A stretch of DNA of 64,000 bases from Polynucleobacter sp. GTDB lineage: Bacteria > Pseudomonadota > Gammaproteobacteria > Burkholderiales > Burkholderiaceae_D. The stretch is from positions 58,231-122,230 of the forward strand of contig JAIPCX010000006.1 of NCBI GenBank assembly GCA_021737945.1, read 5' to 3'. Position numbers and translations under genes: made by a program. The notes below the pieces were generated by a model. The model did no database searches, had not been told where the DNA came from, and was given only the letters and a program-made list of their open reading frames with translations. Of this stretch, positions 39,193 through 49,343 are shown in pieces (positions within the stretch are counted from its first letter, which is position 1; every line of letters starts with the position of its first letter).

Positions 39193-41610
39193 CTACTGCT
39201 TCAGCAAGCACGGCTCACTACTCCAATAGCGCTGACGTTGACAACGATAGGTCGTCCAGCGGATATCTGTATCTACCTCCACGCGAATCGCACCGGATTG
39301 ATCTGTTCGTAAAGGCAGAATGCCACGATCACGATAACGTTGCACCACCTCTTGTTTGGGATGTCGGTAGCGATTGCGGTAACCAACCTGAAATAACGTT
39401 ATCGAGGGCTGCACTGCCTGCAGGAATTCGGCGGTCGACGATGTACCACTGCCATGATGCGGCGCCAGCAGCACATCAGCCTTTAAATCTTGTCTACTCT
39501 GTCCCGCTCGATCTAGCAATGCCCGCTCTTGGGGCGCTTCGATATCGCCGGTCAAAAGTACAGTGCGCCCAACATAGCGAATACGCAAAGTGCAGCTGCG
39601 CGCATTTGGCGTCAGCGTCGAATTTTGCAAATGATCGGCGTGCGGATGAAGTACATCGAATTCCACCTCATCCCAAATCCAGTGCTGTCCGGCGCGGCAA
39701 GGCACATGCCGCGGTGCTTTCGTTAATAAAGGATGATCGGAAAACAAAGAGGAGCTGAACCATTCAATTTTCACACCCTCCCACAACGAACGCGCGCCGC
39801 CTGAATGATCAGCATCACTATGCGAGATCATCAAACCATCGAGATGATGAATGCCACGCGATCGCAAATAAGGCAGCAAAACGCGGCTGCCACCATCGGC
39901 CTCCAATGAAAAAGCCGGGCCCGTGTCATAAATGAGTCTGTGATTTGCCGTCTCCACCAGCAAGGCATTACCCTGCCCAATATCAAAGGCTGTTAACCAA
40001 AAACCTCGTTCAGGCGCGGCGGGCTTGGCTAGCAACATCGGCGACCACAGCAGCACACCCACCCAACGCAACGGCCATCCACGTGGTGCCAGCATCCAGA
40101 CCGTGCCTATCATCGCCAACGCAAACACACCCCAGTCCGGTTGCGGAGCAGTCCACACCGCCAGCTTGGTTGAAGATAACCATGCTAAACCCTCGGCCAA
40201 CCATGCTGTGACAGCATGCGCCGCCAGCAGCAAGCCACCTGCCAATGGCGCGGGCAAAACACTACCGAGCAGCGATAAAGGCGTAATCACAAAACTAACG
40301 ACCGGAATCGCCACTGCATTGGCTAGTGGACTAATTAATGAGGTTTGAGCAAACCAGGCAAATCCCAAAGGAAGCAACCCGAGCGTGACCGCCCATTGCG
40401 TTCGCCAAGCCGACCGCAGATGCGTTTTAACGCGGGCTTCGCGAGTCTGCCGTAGCTCTTCAGCCCGACCAGCGCAGGCAAATAAAATGCAGCCGATAGC
40501 CACAAAGGAAAGCCAAAAGCCTGGCCACAATACCGACCACGGATCAAACAGCAAAACGACCAATAACGCCGTCAATAAAATTTGTGACACCGTCACTATT
40601 CGATCCAGCCACAACGACAACGTCACCACCGCGATCATCAGCAAGGTTCGCTGAGCAGGAATTCCAAAACCTGCTAACGCAACATAACTAACCGCTGCCA
40701 ACAACCCCGCTAACGCCGCTACTTTATGCGCCGGACATAGCAACGGCAATTGAGCGCGCGTAAAAAATGAATGGCGCCATAACCAATGACTAAGCAAAGC
40801 AAATAAGCCCGCAATCATGGTGATATGCAGTCCTGAAATCGACATCAAATGACCCACACCGGTTCGGTTGAATACCTCCCAATCGCTCTGACTCACTGCA
40901 CGCTGATCACCAATCACCAACGCGATAATCACACCGGCATAAGCGTGATTTGGTAAAGCACTCAGAATTTTTTCTCGTAAGGCAGCGCGCGCACGATCTA
41001 TCCAAATTTTAGGATGAGCATTTTGTTCACCCAAAAGTTGATTCCCCTCAGCTTGCACATAACCGGTGGCGCGCAAACCTTCATTCAACAGCCAAGCTTC
41101 CGCATCAAACACGCCGGGATTCGATAAACCGTGCGGGCGCTTCAAGCGCACCGTAAGCTGCCAGCGCTGTCCTGACTTCAACACGGGCGGGTCGCCCGAA
41201 CGATCGCTATACCAACCCAGAGAGATGTGAGTAGGTACGGTAATTTTTTCATCCGACAGTAAGCTCGCCTGTTCAACGCGAAAACGAAATCGTTGACCCG
41301 TCGCACCTAAATCTGGCAAACCTTCGACACTTCCTATCAGTCGAATATCACTACCTTCAACATCAGCGGACAAACTCTCACTCAATCGTTCGTGCGCTAA
41401 CCACGCAGACCAACCCACGCCGAGGCCACAGCCGGCGATCATTAAAACAATGACTTTATAGTTGATGCGAGCACGCCAGGGGATCAGCGTTGCTATCAAC
41501 CCGCCAAGGGATGTCAGCAACAAAGCTACCGATACAAAAACAGAAGGAAGCTCAGATCGGGATTGCAGCCACAACACGCCGATCAACAGCCCCAACGATA
41601 GCGCGCGCAA
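39193..41610 (-). CDS. comEC: DNA internalisation/competence protein ComEC (Rec2)
   Basis: An 805-residue inner-membrane channel for uptake of single-stranded DNA in natural transformation. The N-terminal part contains membrane segments and an OB-like domain; the central competence domain includes GVGHLMSISGLHITMIAGL with further membrane spans (about 240-510). The C-terminal metallo-beta-lactamase-like domain has MISHSDADHSGG (near 600) and LLAPHHGSGTSS near 730. Uptake also requires pilus genes not in this window. It directly follows the tatD-family gene. Confidence 0.95.
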   Translation of the reverse strand: MRALSLGLLIGVLWLQSRSELPSVFVSVALLLTSLGGLIATLIPWRARINYKVIVLMIAGCGLGVGWSAWLAHERLSESLSADVEGSDIRLIGSVEGLPDLGATGQRFRFRVEQASLLSDEKITVPTHISLGWYSDRSGDPPVLKSGQRWQLTVRLKRPHGLSNPGVFDAEAWLLNEGLRATGYVQAEGNQLLGEQNAHPKIWIDRARAALREKILSALPNHAYAGVIIALVIGDQRAVSQSDWEVFNRTGVGHLMSISGLHITMIAGLFALLSHWLWRHSFFTRAQLPLLCPAHKVAALAGLLAAVSYVALAGFGIPAQRTLLMIAVVTLSLWLDRIVTVSQILLTALLVVLLFDPWSVLWPGFWLSFVAIGCILFACAGRAEELRQTREARVKTHLRSAWRTQWAVTLGLLPLGFAWFAQTSLISPLANAVAIPVVSFVITPLSLLGSVLPAPLAGGLLLAAHAVTAWLAEGLAWLSSTKLAVWTAPQPDWGVFALAMIGTVWMLAPRGWPLRWVGVLLWSPMLLAKPAAPERGFWLTAFDIGQGNALLVETANHRLIYDTGPAFSLEADGGSRVLLPYLRSRGIHHLDGLMISHSDADHSGGARSLWEGVKIEWFSSSLFSDHPLLTKAPRHVPCRAGQHWIWDEVEFDVLHPHADHLQNSTLTPNARSCTLRIRYVGRTVLLTGDIEAPQERALLDRAGQSRQDLKADVLLAPHHGSGTSSTAEFLQAVQPSITLFQVGYRNRYRHPKQEVVQRYRDRGILPLRTDQSGAIRVEVDTDIRWTTYRCQRQRYWSSEPCLLKQ

Positions 41611-42414
41611 TCAGGCCATCATGAGGCTGCCAAGGCGTGGCAAAACACGAGCGACATTCTCAGTCGTTTGTCGCTCAATGTCTGCCATGGTCTGGCCACG
41701 CAGCTCGGCCAGTACCGCTGCAATACGAGGAAGTTGTTGCGGATTATTTGATGCAGGATGCAGCCATGCGGGTGAAATATCCGGCGCATCGGTTTCGAGT
41801 GCCAACGCTGTGTCTGGAAGTGAACTGGCTAAACGACGAATCTGCAAAGCGCGAGTAAACGTCATCGCACCACCAAAGCCGAGCACAAAGCCTAAATCAA
41901 TAAATGTGTGAGCTTGCTGATCACTGCCATTAAACGCATGAGCCAATCCACCCATGACCGATATGCGTCGCAAATACTTCAGCAAGGTATCTTGTGAGCG
42001 ACGCACATGCAAAATGACTGGCAGATTAAAATCACGCGCCATCTTTAATTGTTCAGAGTAGAAAAACTCTTGCTTCTCTCTCAGCTCGCCCTCACCTAAT
42101 CCAGGCACAAAAAAATCTAAACCAATTTCACCCACGGCTACCAGTTTGTTGTCAGCCACCGATGCTGCTAAGCGCTCGCGCAGCAAAACAAGATCACTCT
42201 CTTTAGCCTGCGGTACATAGATGGGATGAATTCCCAGCGCATATACGCAGCCGGGGATGGTGTGAGATAGCTGTGCAACCACATCAAAGTTGGCAACTTC
42301 AACGGCAGGAATAACAATCCACGAGACGCCTGCTTCGGCTGCCTGCGTAGCGATCGCCGATGCGTTGTCGCCAAATTCATGCGCATCGAGATGGCAATGA
42401 CTGTCGATCAGCAT
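41611..42414 (-). CDS. TatD-family metal-dependent DNase/deoxyribonuclease (YjjV-like)
   Basis: A 267-residue TIM-barrel hydrolase. It has the metal-binding start MLIDSHCHLD, AVGEIGLDFF (near residue 95), ILHVRRSQD and the terminal LETDAPDISP. TatD proteins are 3'-5' exonucleases acting in DNA repair or RNA turnover; the short YjjV branch is less characterised. comEC begins at the base next to its stop, so the two are likely co-transcribed. Confidence 0.93.
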   Translation of the reverse strand: MLIDSHCHLDAHEFGDNASAIATQAAEAGVSWIVIPAVEVANFDVVAQLSHTIPGCVYALGIHPIYVPQAKESDLVLLRERLAASVADNKLVAVGEIGLDFFVPGLGEGELREKQEFFYSEQLKMARDFNLPVILHVRRSQDTLLKYLRRISVMGGLAHAFNGSDQQAHTFIDLGFVLGFGGAMTFTRALQIRRLASSLPDTALALETDAPDISPAWLHPASNNPQQLPRIAAVLAELRGQTMADIERQTTENVARVLPRLGSLMMA

Positions 42415-42432
42415 CAGACCACCGTCTCGCGA

Positions 42433-43128
42433 TTAAGAAGCCAGCGCAAGTAAGCCATCAGGCGCCAGCTGAAGCACGCGATCGCAGCGCTGCGCCAGCG
42501 CTTGATCGTGCGTGACGATCACAAACGCTGTACCCAAGGTCTGTGATAACTCGAGCATTAACGCGAACACCGTTTGCGCCGTGTTCAAATCAAGATTGCC
42601 GGTTGGTTCGTCAGCTAATACACAGGCAGGTTCTGTGACTAAAGCTCTGGCTAAAGCAACTCGCTGCCGCTCGCCACCTGAAAGCTCGCCCGGCAAATGG
42701 ATTAAGCGCTGCGACAAACCGACCCTAGTTAATAAATCACTCGCACGACGATGAGCTTCAGCACGTGGCATACGACGAATCAGCAGCGGCATCGCCACAT
42801 TGTCGAGCGCAGAAAATTCCGGCAGCAGATGATGGAACTGATACACAAATCCCAACGAGCGATTGCGTAAATCACCGCGAGCTGATTCGGATAAAGAATT
42901 CAGTTCCTGACCCTGCAAAGTAACACTGCCTGAGGTCGGCGTATCCAAGCCACCCAACAGATGCAGCAGCGTAGATTTACCCGAACCCGACACACCCACA
43001 ATCGCTACCCGCTCACCTTTAGAAACGGTGAAGTTAATATTTTCAAGCACGGTCAGGCTATCCTGGCCTTGCGTGAAACGCTTACCTAAACCGGTGCATG
43101 ACAAAATAGTTTGATTGCTGGCACTCAT
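42433..43128 (-). CDS. lolD: Lipoprotein-releasing ABC transporter ATPase LolD
   Basis: A 231-residue ABC ATPase that powers removal of lipoproteins from the inner membrane for delivery to LolA. It shows Walker [17 protein letters not shown] (near 43), the [21 protein letters not shown] stretch typical of LolD, the signature [15 protein letters not shown] and Walker [14 protein letters not shown]. It is 9 bases downstream of the permease gene on the same strand. Confidence 0.96.
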   Translation of the reverse strand: MSASNQTILSCTGLGKRFTQGQDSLTVLENINFTVSKGERVAIVGVSGSGKSTLLHLLGGLDTPTSGSVTLQGQELNSLSESARGDLRNRSLGFVYQFHHLLPEFSALDNVAMPLLIRRMPRAEAHRRASDLLTRVGLSQRLIHLPGELSGGERQRVALARALVTEPACVLADEPTGNLDLNTAQTVFALMLELSQTLGTAFVIVTHDQALAQRCDRVLQLAPDGLLALAS

Positions 43129-43137
43129 ACGCTGCGC

Positions 43138-44409
43138 CTATTCATAACGAAGAGCATCGGCGGGACGCACACGCGCCGCACTCCAGCTAGGGTACAAGGT
43201 AGCTAAAAACGCCAGCACCACCGACAACCCACTGATTTGCCACACATCAGGCCAACGCAAATCGGATGGCAAGGCACTAATTAGATAAATATCACGCGGT
43301 AAAAACTGCACATGAAACACTGCCTCGATAAACGGCACGATTACATCCACATTTAACGCCACCAATACCCCTAGCGAGATACCAATGGCGGTGCCTAGCA
43401 AACCGACCAACGCACCTTGAATCACAAAAATTTTCATGATCGACGCGGGTGAAGCACCCAAGGTACGCAAAATAGCAATATCAGCCTGCTTGTCAGTCAC
43501 CGTCATAACCAGCGTGGATACCAAATTAAAAGCAGCCACGGCAATGATTAAGGTGAGAATGATGAACATCATTCGTTTTTCAGTTTGGACCGCTGCAAAC
43601 CAATTGCGATTTTGTTGTGACCAATCGCGTATATAAAAATTACCTTTAAGCGTAGCGGAAAGATCAGCCGCCACGTCCGGCGCGCGCTGCATATCGTCCA
43701 CCCGCAATCGCAGACCCGTGGGGCCACTTAAGCGAAATAATTTTTCTGCGTCGTCCATATGAATGAACGCCAGCGACGCATCGTATTCATAATGCCCCGC
43801 CTCAAACACACCAGCGAGAGTGAATTGTTTTAAACGCGGCAGCACACCTGCGGGTGTAACCTGACCTTGAGGCGCAATCAGCGTTAGCTTGTCGCCCATT
43901 TTCAATCGAAGGCTACGCGCTAACTCACTACCCACCACAATTGAAAATTCACCCGGCTGCAAATTTGTTAGTGCACCCGCGACAATTTGCGAAGCAACGG
44001 CAGACACCTTGGGTTCTTGATCCGGCAAAATACCGCGTACCATGATGCCGCGCACGACATCGTCGCGCATCACCATCGCCTGCGCTTCAACATACGGTGC
44101 AGCGCCGCGCACTTGGGGATTTTTTAACACTTCCTGTGATGTGGCACGCCAATCAGGCAAGCTACCGGAGGCATCAAACACTTCCACATGGGCGAGCACC
44201 GACAGCATGCGGTCACGAACTTCTTTCTGAAAACCGTTCATCACCGACAGCACCACAATTAGGGCTGCCACACCGAGCGCGATACCGCTCATAGAAATCA
44301 GCGAGATGAAGGAGATAAAGCTATTGCGACCGCTGCGCTTGCCGACACGGGTATAACGCCAGCCTAGCGTCCATTCGAACGGTGGATTCTGAAACCAGGC
44401 CAAACACAT
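43138..44409 (-). CDS. lolC: Lipoprotein-releasing ABC transporter permease LolC/LolE family
   Basis: A 423-residue permease with four membrane segments: one after the N-terminal WTLGWRYTRVGKRSGRNSFISFISLISM and three in the C-terminal third, around a large periplasmic domain (about 50-275). Only one LolC/E-type gene accompanies lolD here, as in betaproteobacteria that have a single permease or in LolF-type systems, so it may act as a homodimer. It is divergent from the rpfE-like gene. Confidence 0.93.
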   Translation of the reverse strand: MCLAWFQNPPFEWTLGWRYTRVGKRSGRNSFISFISLISMSGIALGVAALIVVLSVMNGFQKEVRDRMLSVLAHVEVFDASGSLPDWRATSQEVLKNPQVRGAAPYVEAQAMVMRDDVVRGIMVRGILPDQEPKVSAVASQIVAGALTNLQPGEFSIVVGSELARSLRLKMGDKLTLIAPQGQVTPAGVLPRLKQFTLAGVFEAGHYEYDASLAFIHMDDAEKLFRLSGPTGLRLRVDDMQRAPDVAADLSATLKGNFYIRDWSQQNRNWFAAVQTEKRMMFIILTLIIAVAAFNLVSTLVMTVTDKQADIAILRTLGASPASIMKIFVIQGALVGLLGTAIGISLGVLVALNVDVIVPFIEAVFHVQFLPRDIYLISALPSDLRWPDVWQISGLSVVLAFLATLYPSWSAARVRPADALRYE

Positions 44410-44507
44410 CTCCAGTAGGAATGGGGGGAAATTCGGGGGAAAGCTTGCAAAGACGGCAGTGTGCCATAGTCAAACGACAAAACAAAATCGCCTACAATGC
44501 GTCCACC

Positions 44508-45488
44508 ATGCGTGCGCTGAACCTTGTCATCCCGTTTTCCCTCCCCCCCGTCGAGCACGCCCGCGATCTGTTGGCCCAGCTGCAGTCACCCGCTATGGCC
44601 AAGCTACTTTCCCGCGCCTCGTTAAAAAGCAAAAAGACTGGTTCCGGCTTGGATGCCTGCTTGCCGCACGAGCGCTGGCTAGCCGGGCACACCTCCGATA
44701 ACAGCCCTGCTGTGTCAGCCACACTGATGGCTGCGTTGGGTTTGAAAAATGAAACGGGTTATTGGTTTGTAGTGCAACCCGTGCATCTGCACGTGGCGCG
44801 CGATCATTTAGTGTTGACCGATTACCGCCAGCTCATTTTGAGCGAGAGCGAATCAAAAATCTTATTTGATGCTGCTCATCCTTTGTTCGAAGAACAGAAC
44901 CAACGTCTTTTATTTGGCAGTAAAGATTACTGGTTTATGCATGCCGATTCATGGGCTGATTTTCGAACTTGCACACCCGATGCCGCTTGCGGACACAATA
45001 TTGATGTCTGGTCGCCTAGCGGTGGCAGTTCGCGTGAATGGCGTCGCTTACAAAATGAAGTGCAAATGCTGTGGCATCAGCATCCCTTGAATGAATCACG
45101 CGAGCAAAATAATCAACCACGCGTAAACGGCCTCTGGCTCTGGGGTGGCTCACAGGCCAACGAATCGTCACCCGGTTTGCATACCTTAGCGTCGCACTTA
45201 AACAATCAGCATCCAGCCGTCGACACGAGCGCAAGCGAACCTACGACGCATATCCTTGATTCATTAAGCTCGGCTGCCTTAGCTGACGATTGGTCAAGCT
45301 GGTTGCACAACATGAACGCCATTGATCACGGCTACCTCGCCCCCGCTTTGGCGGCACTCGATAGCGGCAAGTTAGAAGTTCTGAATTTGATTTTGTCTGA
45401 CAGCACACGCTTAGTGCATTGGTCGATAGCACGTAATTCCTTCCGAAAATTTTGGGCCAAGCCCTCATTGAATCGCCTTGCCACATGA
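44508..45488 (+). CDS. RpfE-type conserved protein (COG4255)
   Basis: A 326-residue protein resembling RpfE of Xanthomonas, which also lies directly upstream of recJ. The recognisable blocks are PHERWLAGHTSDNSPAVSA, YWFVVQPVHLHVARDHLVL, and LQNEVQMLWHQHPLN followed by RVNGLWLWGGS. The motifs resemble cofactor-independent phosphoglycerate mutase-like proteins, but no activity is established. The ATG at 44508 gives the family-typical start; the longer frame overlaps the lolC promoter region. Its stop overlaps the recJ start by ATGA, so the pair is translationally coupled. Confidence 0.85.
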   Translation: MRALNLVIPFSLPPVEHARDLLAQLQSPAMAKLLSRASLKSKKTGSGLDACLPHERWLAGHTSDNSPAVSATLMAALGLKNETGYWFVVQPVHLHVARDHLVLTDYRQLILSESESKILFDAAHPLFEEQNQRLLFGSKDYWFMHADSWADFRTCTPDAACGHNIDVWSPSGGSSREWRRLQNEVQMLWHQHPLNESREQNNQPRVNGLWLWGGSQANESSPGLHTLASHLNNQHPAVDTSASEPTTHILDSLSSAALADDWSSWLHNMNAIDHGYLAPALAALDSGKLEVLNLILSDSTRLVHWSIARNSFRKFWAKPSLNRLAT

Positions 45489-47179
45489 CCCGCCTGACTG
45501 TCCGTGCGTATTCAGTGCGCGAATCAGAACGACTGTCGCAGCAAGGGCTGCATCCGGTAATGGCACGCCTGATGGTGGCGCGCGGACTCAACTCACCGGA
45601 TCAATGGTCTAGCGAGATCAACGGGCTGATACCACCGAACCAGCTGACTCATGTCGACCAAGCTGCGATTTTTTTAGCTGATGCGATCGAAGCCAAAAAA
45701 AATCTTACCGTAGTGGCCGACTATGACTGCGATGGTGCTACTGCTTGTGCTGTTGCATTACGTGGCTTGCGCGCCATGGGTGCGCGCGTTGATTACATCG
45801 TCCCGAATCGTTTTGAATACGGTTATGGACTCACCCCCGAAATCGTAGAACTGACCGCACGCGAAAAATCACCCGACATTATCATCACTGTCGATAACGG
45901 CATCGCCAGCCATGCCGGTGTTGAGGAAGCGAGTCGTCGCGGTATCGAAGTGCTCGTCACCGATCACCATCTACCCGCGCAAACGCTGCCGAATGCGGCT
46001 GTGATCGTCAATCCCAATCAACCCGATTGTGGCTTTCCAAGTAAAAATTTGGCGGGCGTAGGTGTCATGTTTTATACCTTGCTGGCCTTGCGTGCAGAAC
46101 TTCGCAAGCGCAGCCATTTTGATGAAACCACACAGCCTAGACTTGATAGCTTGTTAGATTTAGTTGCTCTTGGCACCGTCGCTGATGTGGTTAAGCTTGA
46201 TGCGAATAATCGAATCCTTGTGGCTCAAGGTATCAAGCGCATTCGTTCTGGGCGCGCGCATACGGGTATTGCTGCGCTGTTTTCGGTAGCATCACGCGAG
46301 ATGCGTAAAGCCACACCGTTTGATTTAGGTTTTACGCTTGGGCCGCGGTTAAATGCCGCTGGAAGACTGTCCGATATGTCATTAGGTATTGAATGCTTGC
46401 TGACCGACGACGCCACCCGCGCCTGGAACATCGCGCGCGAACTCGACACCATTAACCGCCAGCGCCGTGAAATTGAAACCGATATGCAAGAAGCCGCGCT
46501 CGCTTCACTGGAAGACATTCAACCCACAGAGAATGCCACACTGACTCTGTTCAACCCCGACTGGCATCAAGGGGTGATAGGTATCGTCGCGTCGCGACTC
46601 AAAGAAAAGTTTTATCGACCCACCATTACCTTCGCACCTGCTGGCAATGGATTAATTAAAGGATCAGGACGCTCCATCCCAGGCTTTCATCTGCGCGATG
46701 CGTTGGATTTGGTGTCCAAACGTGCGCCCAGCTTAATTGATAAATTTGGTGGGCACGCCATGGCCGCCGGCTTAAGTTTGCGTGAATCCGACTTCAATGC
46801 ATTCGCTAGTGCATTCGAAACCGTGGGCAAAGAATGGCTAACCACCGCCGAGCTTGAGCATGTGCTGGAAACCGATGGCTCGCTAGAAAATGAGTACTGC
46901 AGCTTAGATTTCATACGGCTGGTGGACGATCAAGTCTGGGGCCAAGGTTTTCCACCGCCCGTGTTTTGTGATGAATTTCGGGTGCTGAATCAACGGCTAC
47001 TCAAAGACCGCCACCTGAAATTGCAGCTCGAAAAAGATGGTCGTGAATTCGAGGCCATTTGGTTCAATCATGCCGACACACTGCCGGACAAAATAAGGGC
47101 GGCTTACCGTTTGGATGTCAACGAGTACAACGGTCGCTCGCGAGTCCAACTACTGGTGGAATTTGCTGAGCCTGCCTGA
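45485..47179 (+). CDS. recJ: Single-stranded-DNA-specific exonuclease RecJ
   Basis: A 564-residue 5'-3' exonuclease acting in recombination and mismatch repair. The DHH-family motifs are VVADYDCDGATA (near 78), TVDNGIASHAG, VTDHHLPA, and LGTVADVVKLD; the DHHA1 domain carries KFGGHAMAAGLS near 425, followed by an OB-like C-terminal region. Start by ATGA overlap with the rpfE-like gene. An effector locus is inserted between its stop and prfB. Confidence 0.96.
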   Translation: MTRLTVRAYSVRESERLSQQGLHPVMARLMVARGLNSPDQWSSEINGLIPPNQLTHVDQAAIFLADAIEAKKNLTVVADYDCDGATACAVALRGLRAMGARVDYIVPNRFEYGYGLTPEIVELTAREKSPDIIITVDNGIASHAGVEEASRRGIEVLVTDHHLPAQTLPNAAVIVNPNQPDCGFPSKNLAGVGVMFYTLLALRAELRKRSHFDETTQPRLDSLLDLVALGTVADVVKLDANNRILVAQGIKRIRSGRAHTGIAALFSVASREMRKATPFDLGFTLGPRLNAAGRLSDMSLGIECLLTDDATRAWNIARELDTINRQRREIETDMQEAALASLEDIQPTENATLTLFNPDWHQGVIGIVASRLKEKFYRPTITFAPAGNGLIKGSGRSIPGFHLRDALDLVSKRAPSLIDKFGGHAMAAGLSLRESDFNAFASAFETVGKEWLTTAELEHVLETDGSLENEYCSLDFIRLVDDQVWGQGFPPPVFCDEFRVLNQRLLKDRHLKLQLEKDGREFEAIWFNHADTLPDKIRAAYRLDVNEYNGRSRVQLLVEFAEPA

Positions 47180-47309
47180 GCACTTCGTTACGTCATTCCC
47201 TCCACGCATCTGTTGTATTTCAAAGATAGATGTACTAGTCCCTGAGTACAGGCGACTCCTGCACGGTAGTCTTTTTGGTATTACTTATAAAGCTGCCGGG
47301 AGTTAAACC

Positions 47310-49283
47310 ATGTTGGTTTCTAAAGTCACGCCACCAATCGTTCAAAATCCTATTCCATCCGTGGCAAATAAAACGCCACAAACACCGCAGGCAAATCCTG
47401 TAGACAAAAGTGAATTGGCTGGACTGGTCGATAAAGTCAAAGAGACCATTGATGTACTTGGCGACACCCTAAAAGCTTTGGATATCAGCGAACGTGAGTC
47501 ACTACGACCAATGTGGGGTGTATTAAAAGAAGGGTTAGAAATCCTCAACGGAGAACCGGATGATTGGGATTTTTCCAGCACAACTTCTCAAGACCAATTA
47601 AAACAACTCAGCTTGATACTGAACTTACATGGACAAAAATTTAAAGGCTATATCAACGCTGAACAACAAAAGCAGCCCAACCTAACCAGCTTTGGAAAAG
47701 TTTGCACGATTCTATCTAAGGTATGCGAAGCGCTCTCCAGCGAGCTAATAAAATTTACACCTGCCGATGGAATGGCTCATTCATCTACGTTAGATGACCG
47801 TACTAATCACATGTCAACGTTAGAGTTTCTTACTTTAAAAACTCAATTGTCTACAGTGAAAGAGCCCGAGATTAAGAAATTAGCAGAACCATTAAATTCA
47901 GCTTGGAATTGTGCAAGTAGTGCCGAAGTAGGCGCCAAGATAGCCTTCGATTTTTCAGATGGCTCAGGCATGAATTCAAAAACACTGGATAAACTAACTA
48001 AAGCTCACGAGAACCTTACTAAAGAAATAGATAGTTTGGAGAAACATCTTAAAGACAATACTAATCAATTGTCGGAACTGGCGAATTCAAAGGACATCCC
48101 AAATAAATGTCAGCAGGTGCTAGCGCATATCAAGCAAGTAAAAAATAATCTGGAAAATCGAATAACAGAGATCAAGGACTATCAATCACCCGATACTAAA
48201 GAAAAAATCTGCAAAGCTAAAAAGATTGAAATACAAGCAACGATTAATGTACTCAAATCTCAAGATTCTGAAACACCACAAATTAAACAATTAATTAAAA
48301 CATTAGAAAATCGCATCACAGCATTAAAATATTTTCCTAAAACTGAGCATGAAAGAAATTTCACCAGTGCTCAATTACTCGGAAAAAAAGAAATTAAAGG
48401 AATCGGCAAGGTCTTTAATTTTAGCTTAGCCAACAAGCAAGAAAGTATGCTCAAACATATGGCCAACCAACTAACAGACCTAAAACACCCCGATTCAATT
48501 AGCTTAGCAACAGAGCATTTTACCGAACGTATGCTAATGCAAAGCGTACTTGAAAAAGTAGGCATTAAAGACGCCTCAAAACAATTAAAAGCCAACATTA
48601 GTCGAGAACTAAACTCATCTAAATGGTCAACTATTCAAAGTAAATTTACCGTGCCCGTTGAAGAAAAATCGCATCAATCGCAAGCAAGCGCAATCGTTAC
48701 AACAACAACCAAGCACGCTGGTGAGATATTTACAGACCCAAATCTCATCCAAATAACGTCTACGGATTCCCCCATCACTGCCACCACCACAGATGAATAT
48801 AAACATAAAGACAAAGACGGGAACACAGTCACTGGTGGCTTTAACTCCCACTGCAGCACTGAAGTTAATCACGTTACTACCGCGGCCACTACATCGAGCT
48901 CCGTAAATGGTAAAGAAAGTTTTGGTGGAACCCGTCATGGCACCCTAGCTCCCTATGGGCTGGATGAAGCAGGTATTAAAGCGATACCCGATGCGGAGTT
49001 AGGCGAGACCATTCAATCTCTTTTCGGGAAGGCCGAGGTTGAAAACACGACGATCACTGCTGGAGCAGTTAACCAAACAAATGATGACACCTCTGTTCCT
49101 AGTCCAATAAAAAAGAAAGATCCATTACGTGAAGAGTTCGTCACAAAACTATCAGAGATATTGCTAGCTACAGAAAATGGCCTGCGCGATCCACAAGCAA
49201 TGAAGGAAAGAATTCAGCAATTGATGACTGACCCAGCACTTCAAACCGCACTTGCAGGACTGGTGAAAGCCAACCCTGTTTAA
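47310..49283 (+). CDS. SopB/IpgD-like T3SS effector, N-terminal portion (ended by in-frame TAA)
   Basis: Encodes 657 residues before a TAA. The first ~30 residues are Pro/Thr/Asn-rich, as in T3SS secretion signals. About 210-340 is highly charged and helical, probably coiled coil, with no recognised family. From about residue 437 it follows the N-terminal half of the SopB/IpgD inositol phosphatase domain: KWSTIQSKFT, GEIFTDPNL, a Ser/Thr/His-rich strand region, then GTRHGTLAPYG (SopB has GIRHGVLSPY). A ~100-residue Asp/Thr-rich insertion follows before the stop. Without the downstream segment it lacks the catalytic loop. The gene is AT-rich compared with its neighbours, which suggests acquisition. 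A GGGAGT ribosome site precedes the ATG. Confidence 0.75.
   Translation: MLVSKVTPPIVQNPIPSVANKTPQTPQANPVDKSELAGLVDKVKETIDVLGDTLKALDISERESLRPMWGVLKEGLEILNGEPDDWDFSSTTSQDQLKQLSLILNLHGQKFKGYINAEQQKQPNLTSFGKVCTILSKVCEALSSELIKFTPADGMAHSSTLDDRTNHMSTLEFLTLKTQLSTVKEPEIKKLAEPLNSAWNCASSAEVGAKIAFDFSDGSGMNSKTLDKLTKAHENLTKEIDSLEKHLKDNTNQLSELANSKDIPNKCQQVLAHIKQVKNNLENRITEIKDYQSPDTKEKICKAKKIEIQATINVLKSQDSETPQIKQLIKTLENRITALKYFPKTEHERNFTSAQLLGKKEIKGIGKVFNFSLANKQESMLKHMANQLTDLKHPDSISLATEHFTERMLMQSVLEKVGIKDASKQLKANISRELNSSKWSTIQSKFTVPVEEKSHQSQASAIVTTTTKHAGEIFTDPNLIQITSTDSPITATTTDEYKHKDKDGNTVTGGFNSHCSTEVNHVTTAATTSSSVNGKESFGGTRHGTLAPYGLDEAGIKAIPDAELGETIQSLFGKAEVENTTITAGAVNQTNDDTSVPSPIKKKDPLREEFVTKLSEILLATENGLRDPQAMKERIQQLMTDPALQTALAGLVKANPV
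49281..49283 (+). other. In-frame TAA separating two halves of a SopB-like reading frame
   Basis: The frame of the upstream part continues without another stop through 20 sense codons (49284-49343: GELLQRQGALNRAREVFILE) into the catalytic part starting at the ATG 49344. The residues after the stop align with SopB just upstream of its SVGLLT motif, so the stop lies inside the homologous domain rather than between genes. The base after TAA is G. Confidence 0.85.
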
Positions 49284-49343
49284 GGCGAACTACTGCAACG
49301 TCAAGGCGCACTCAATCGAGCGAGAGAAGTATTTATTCTTGAA

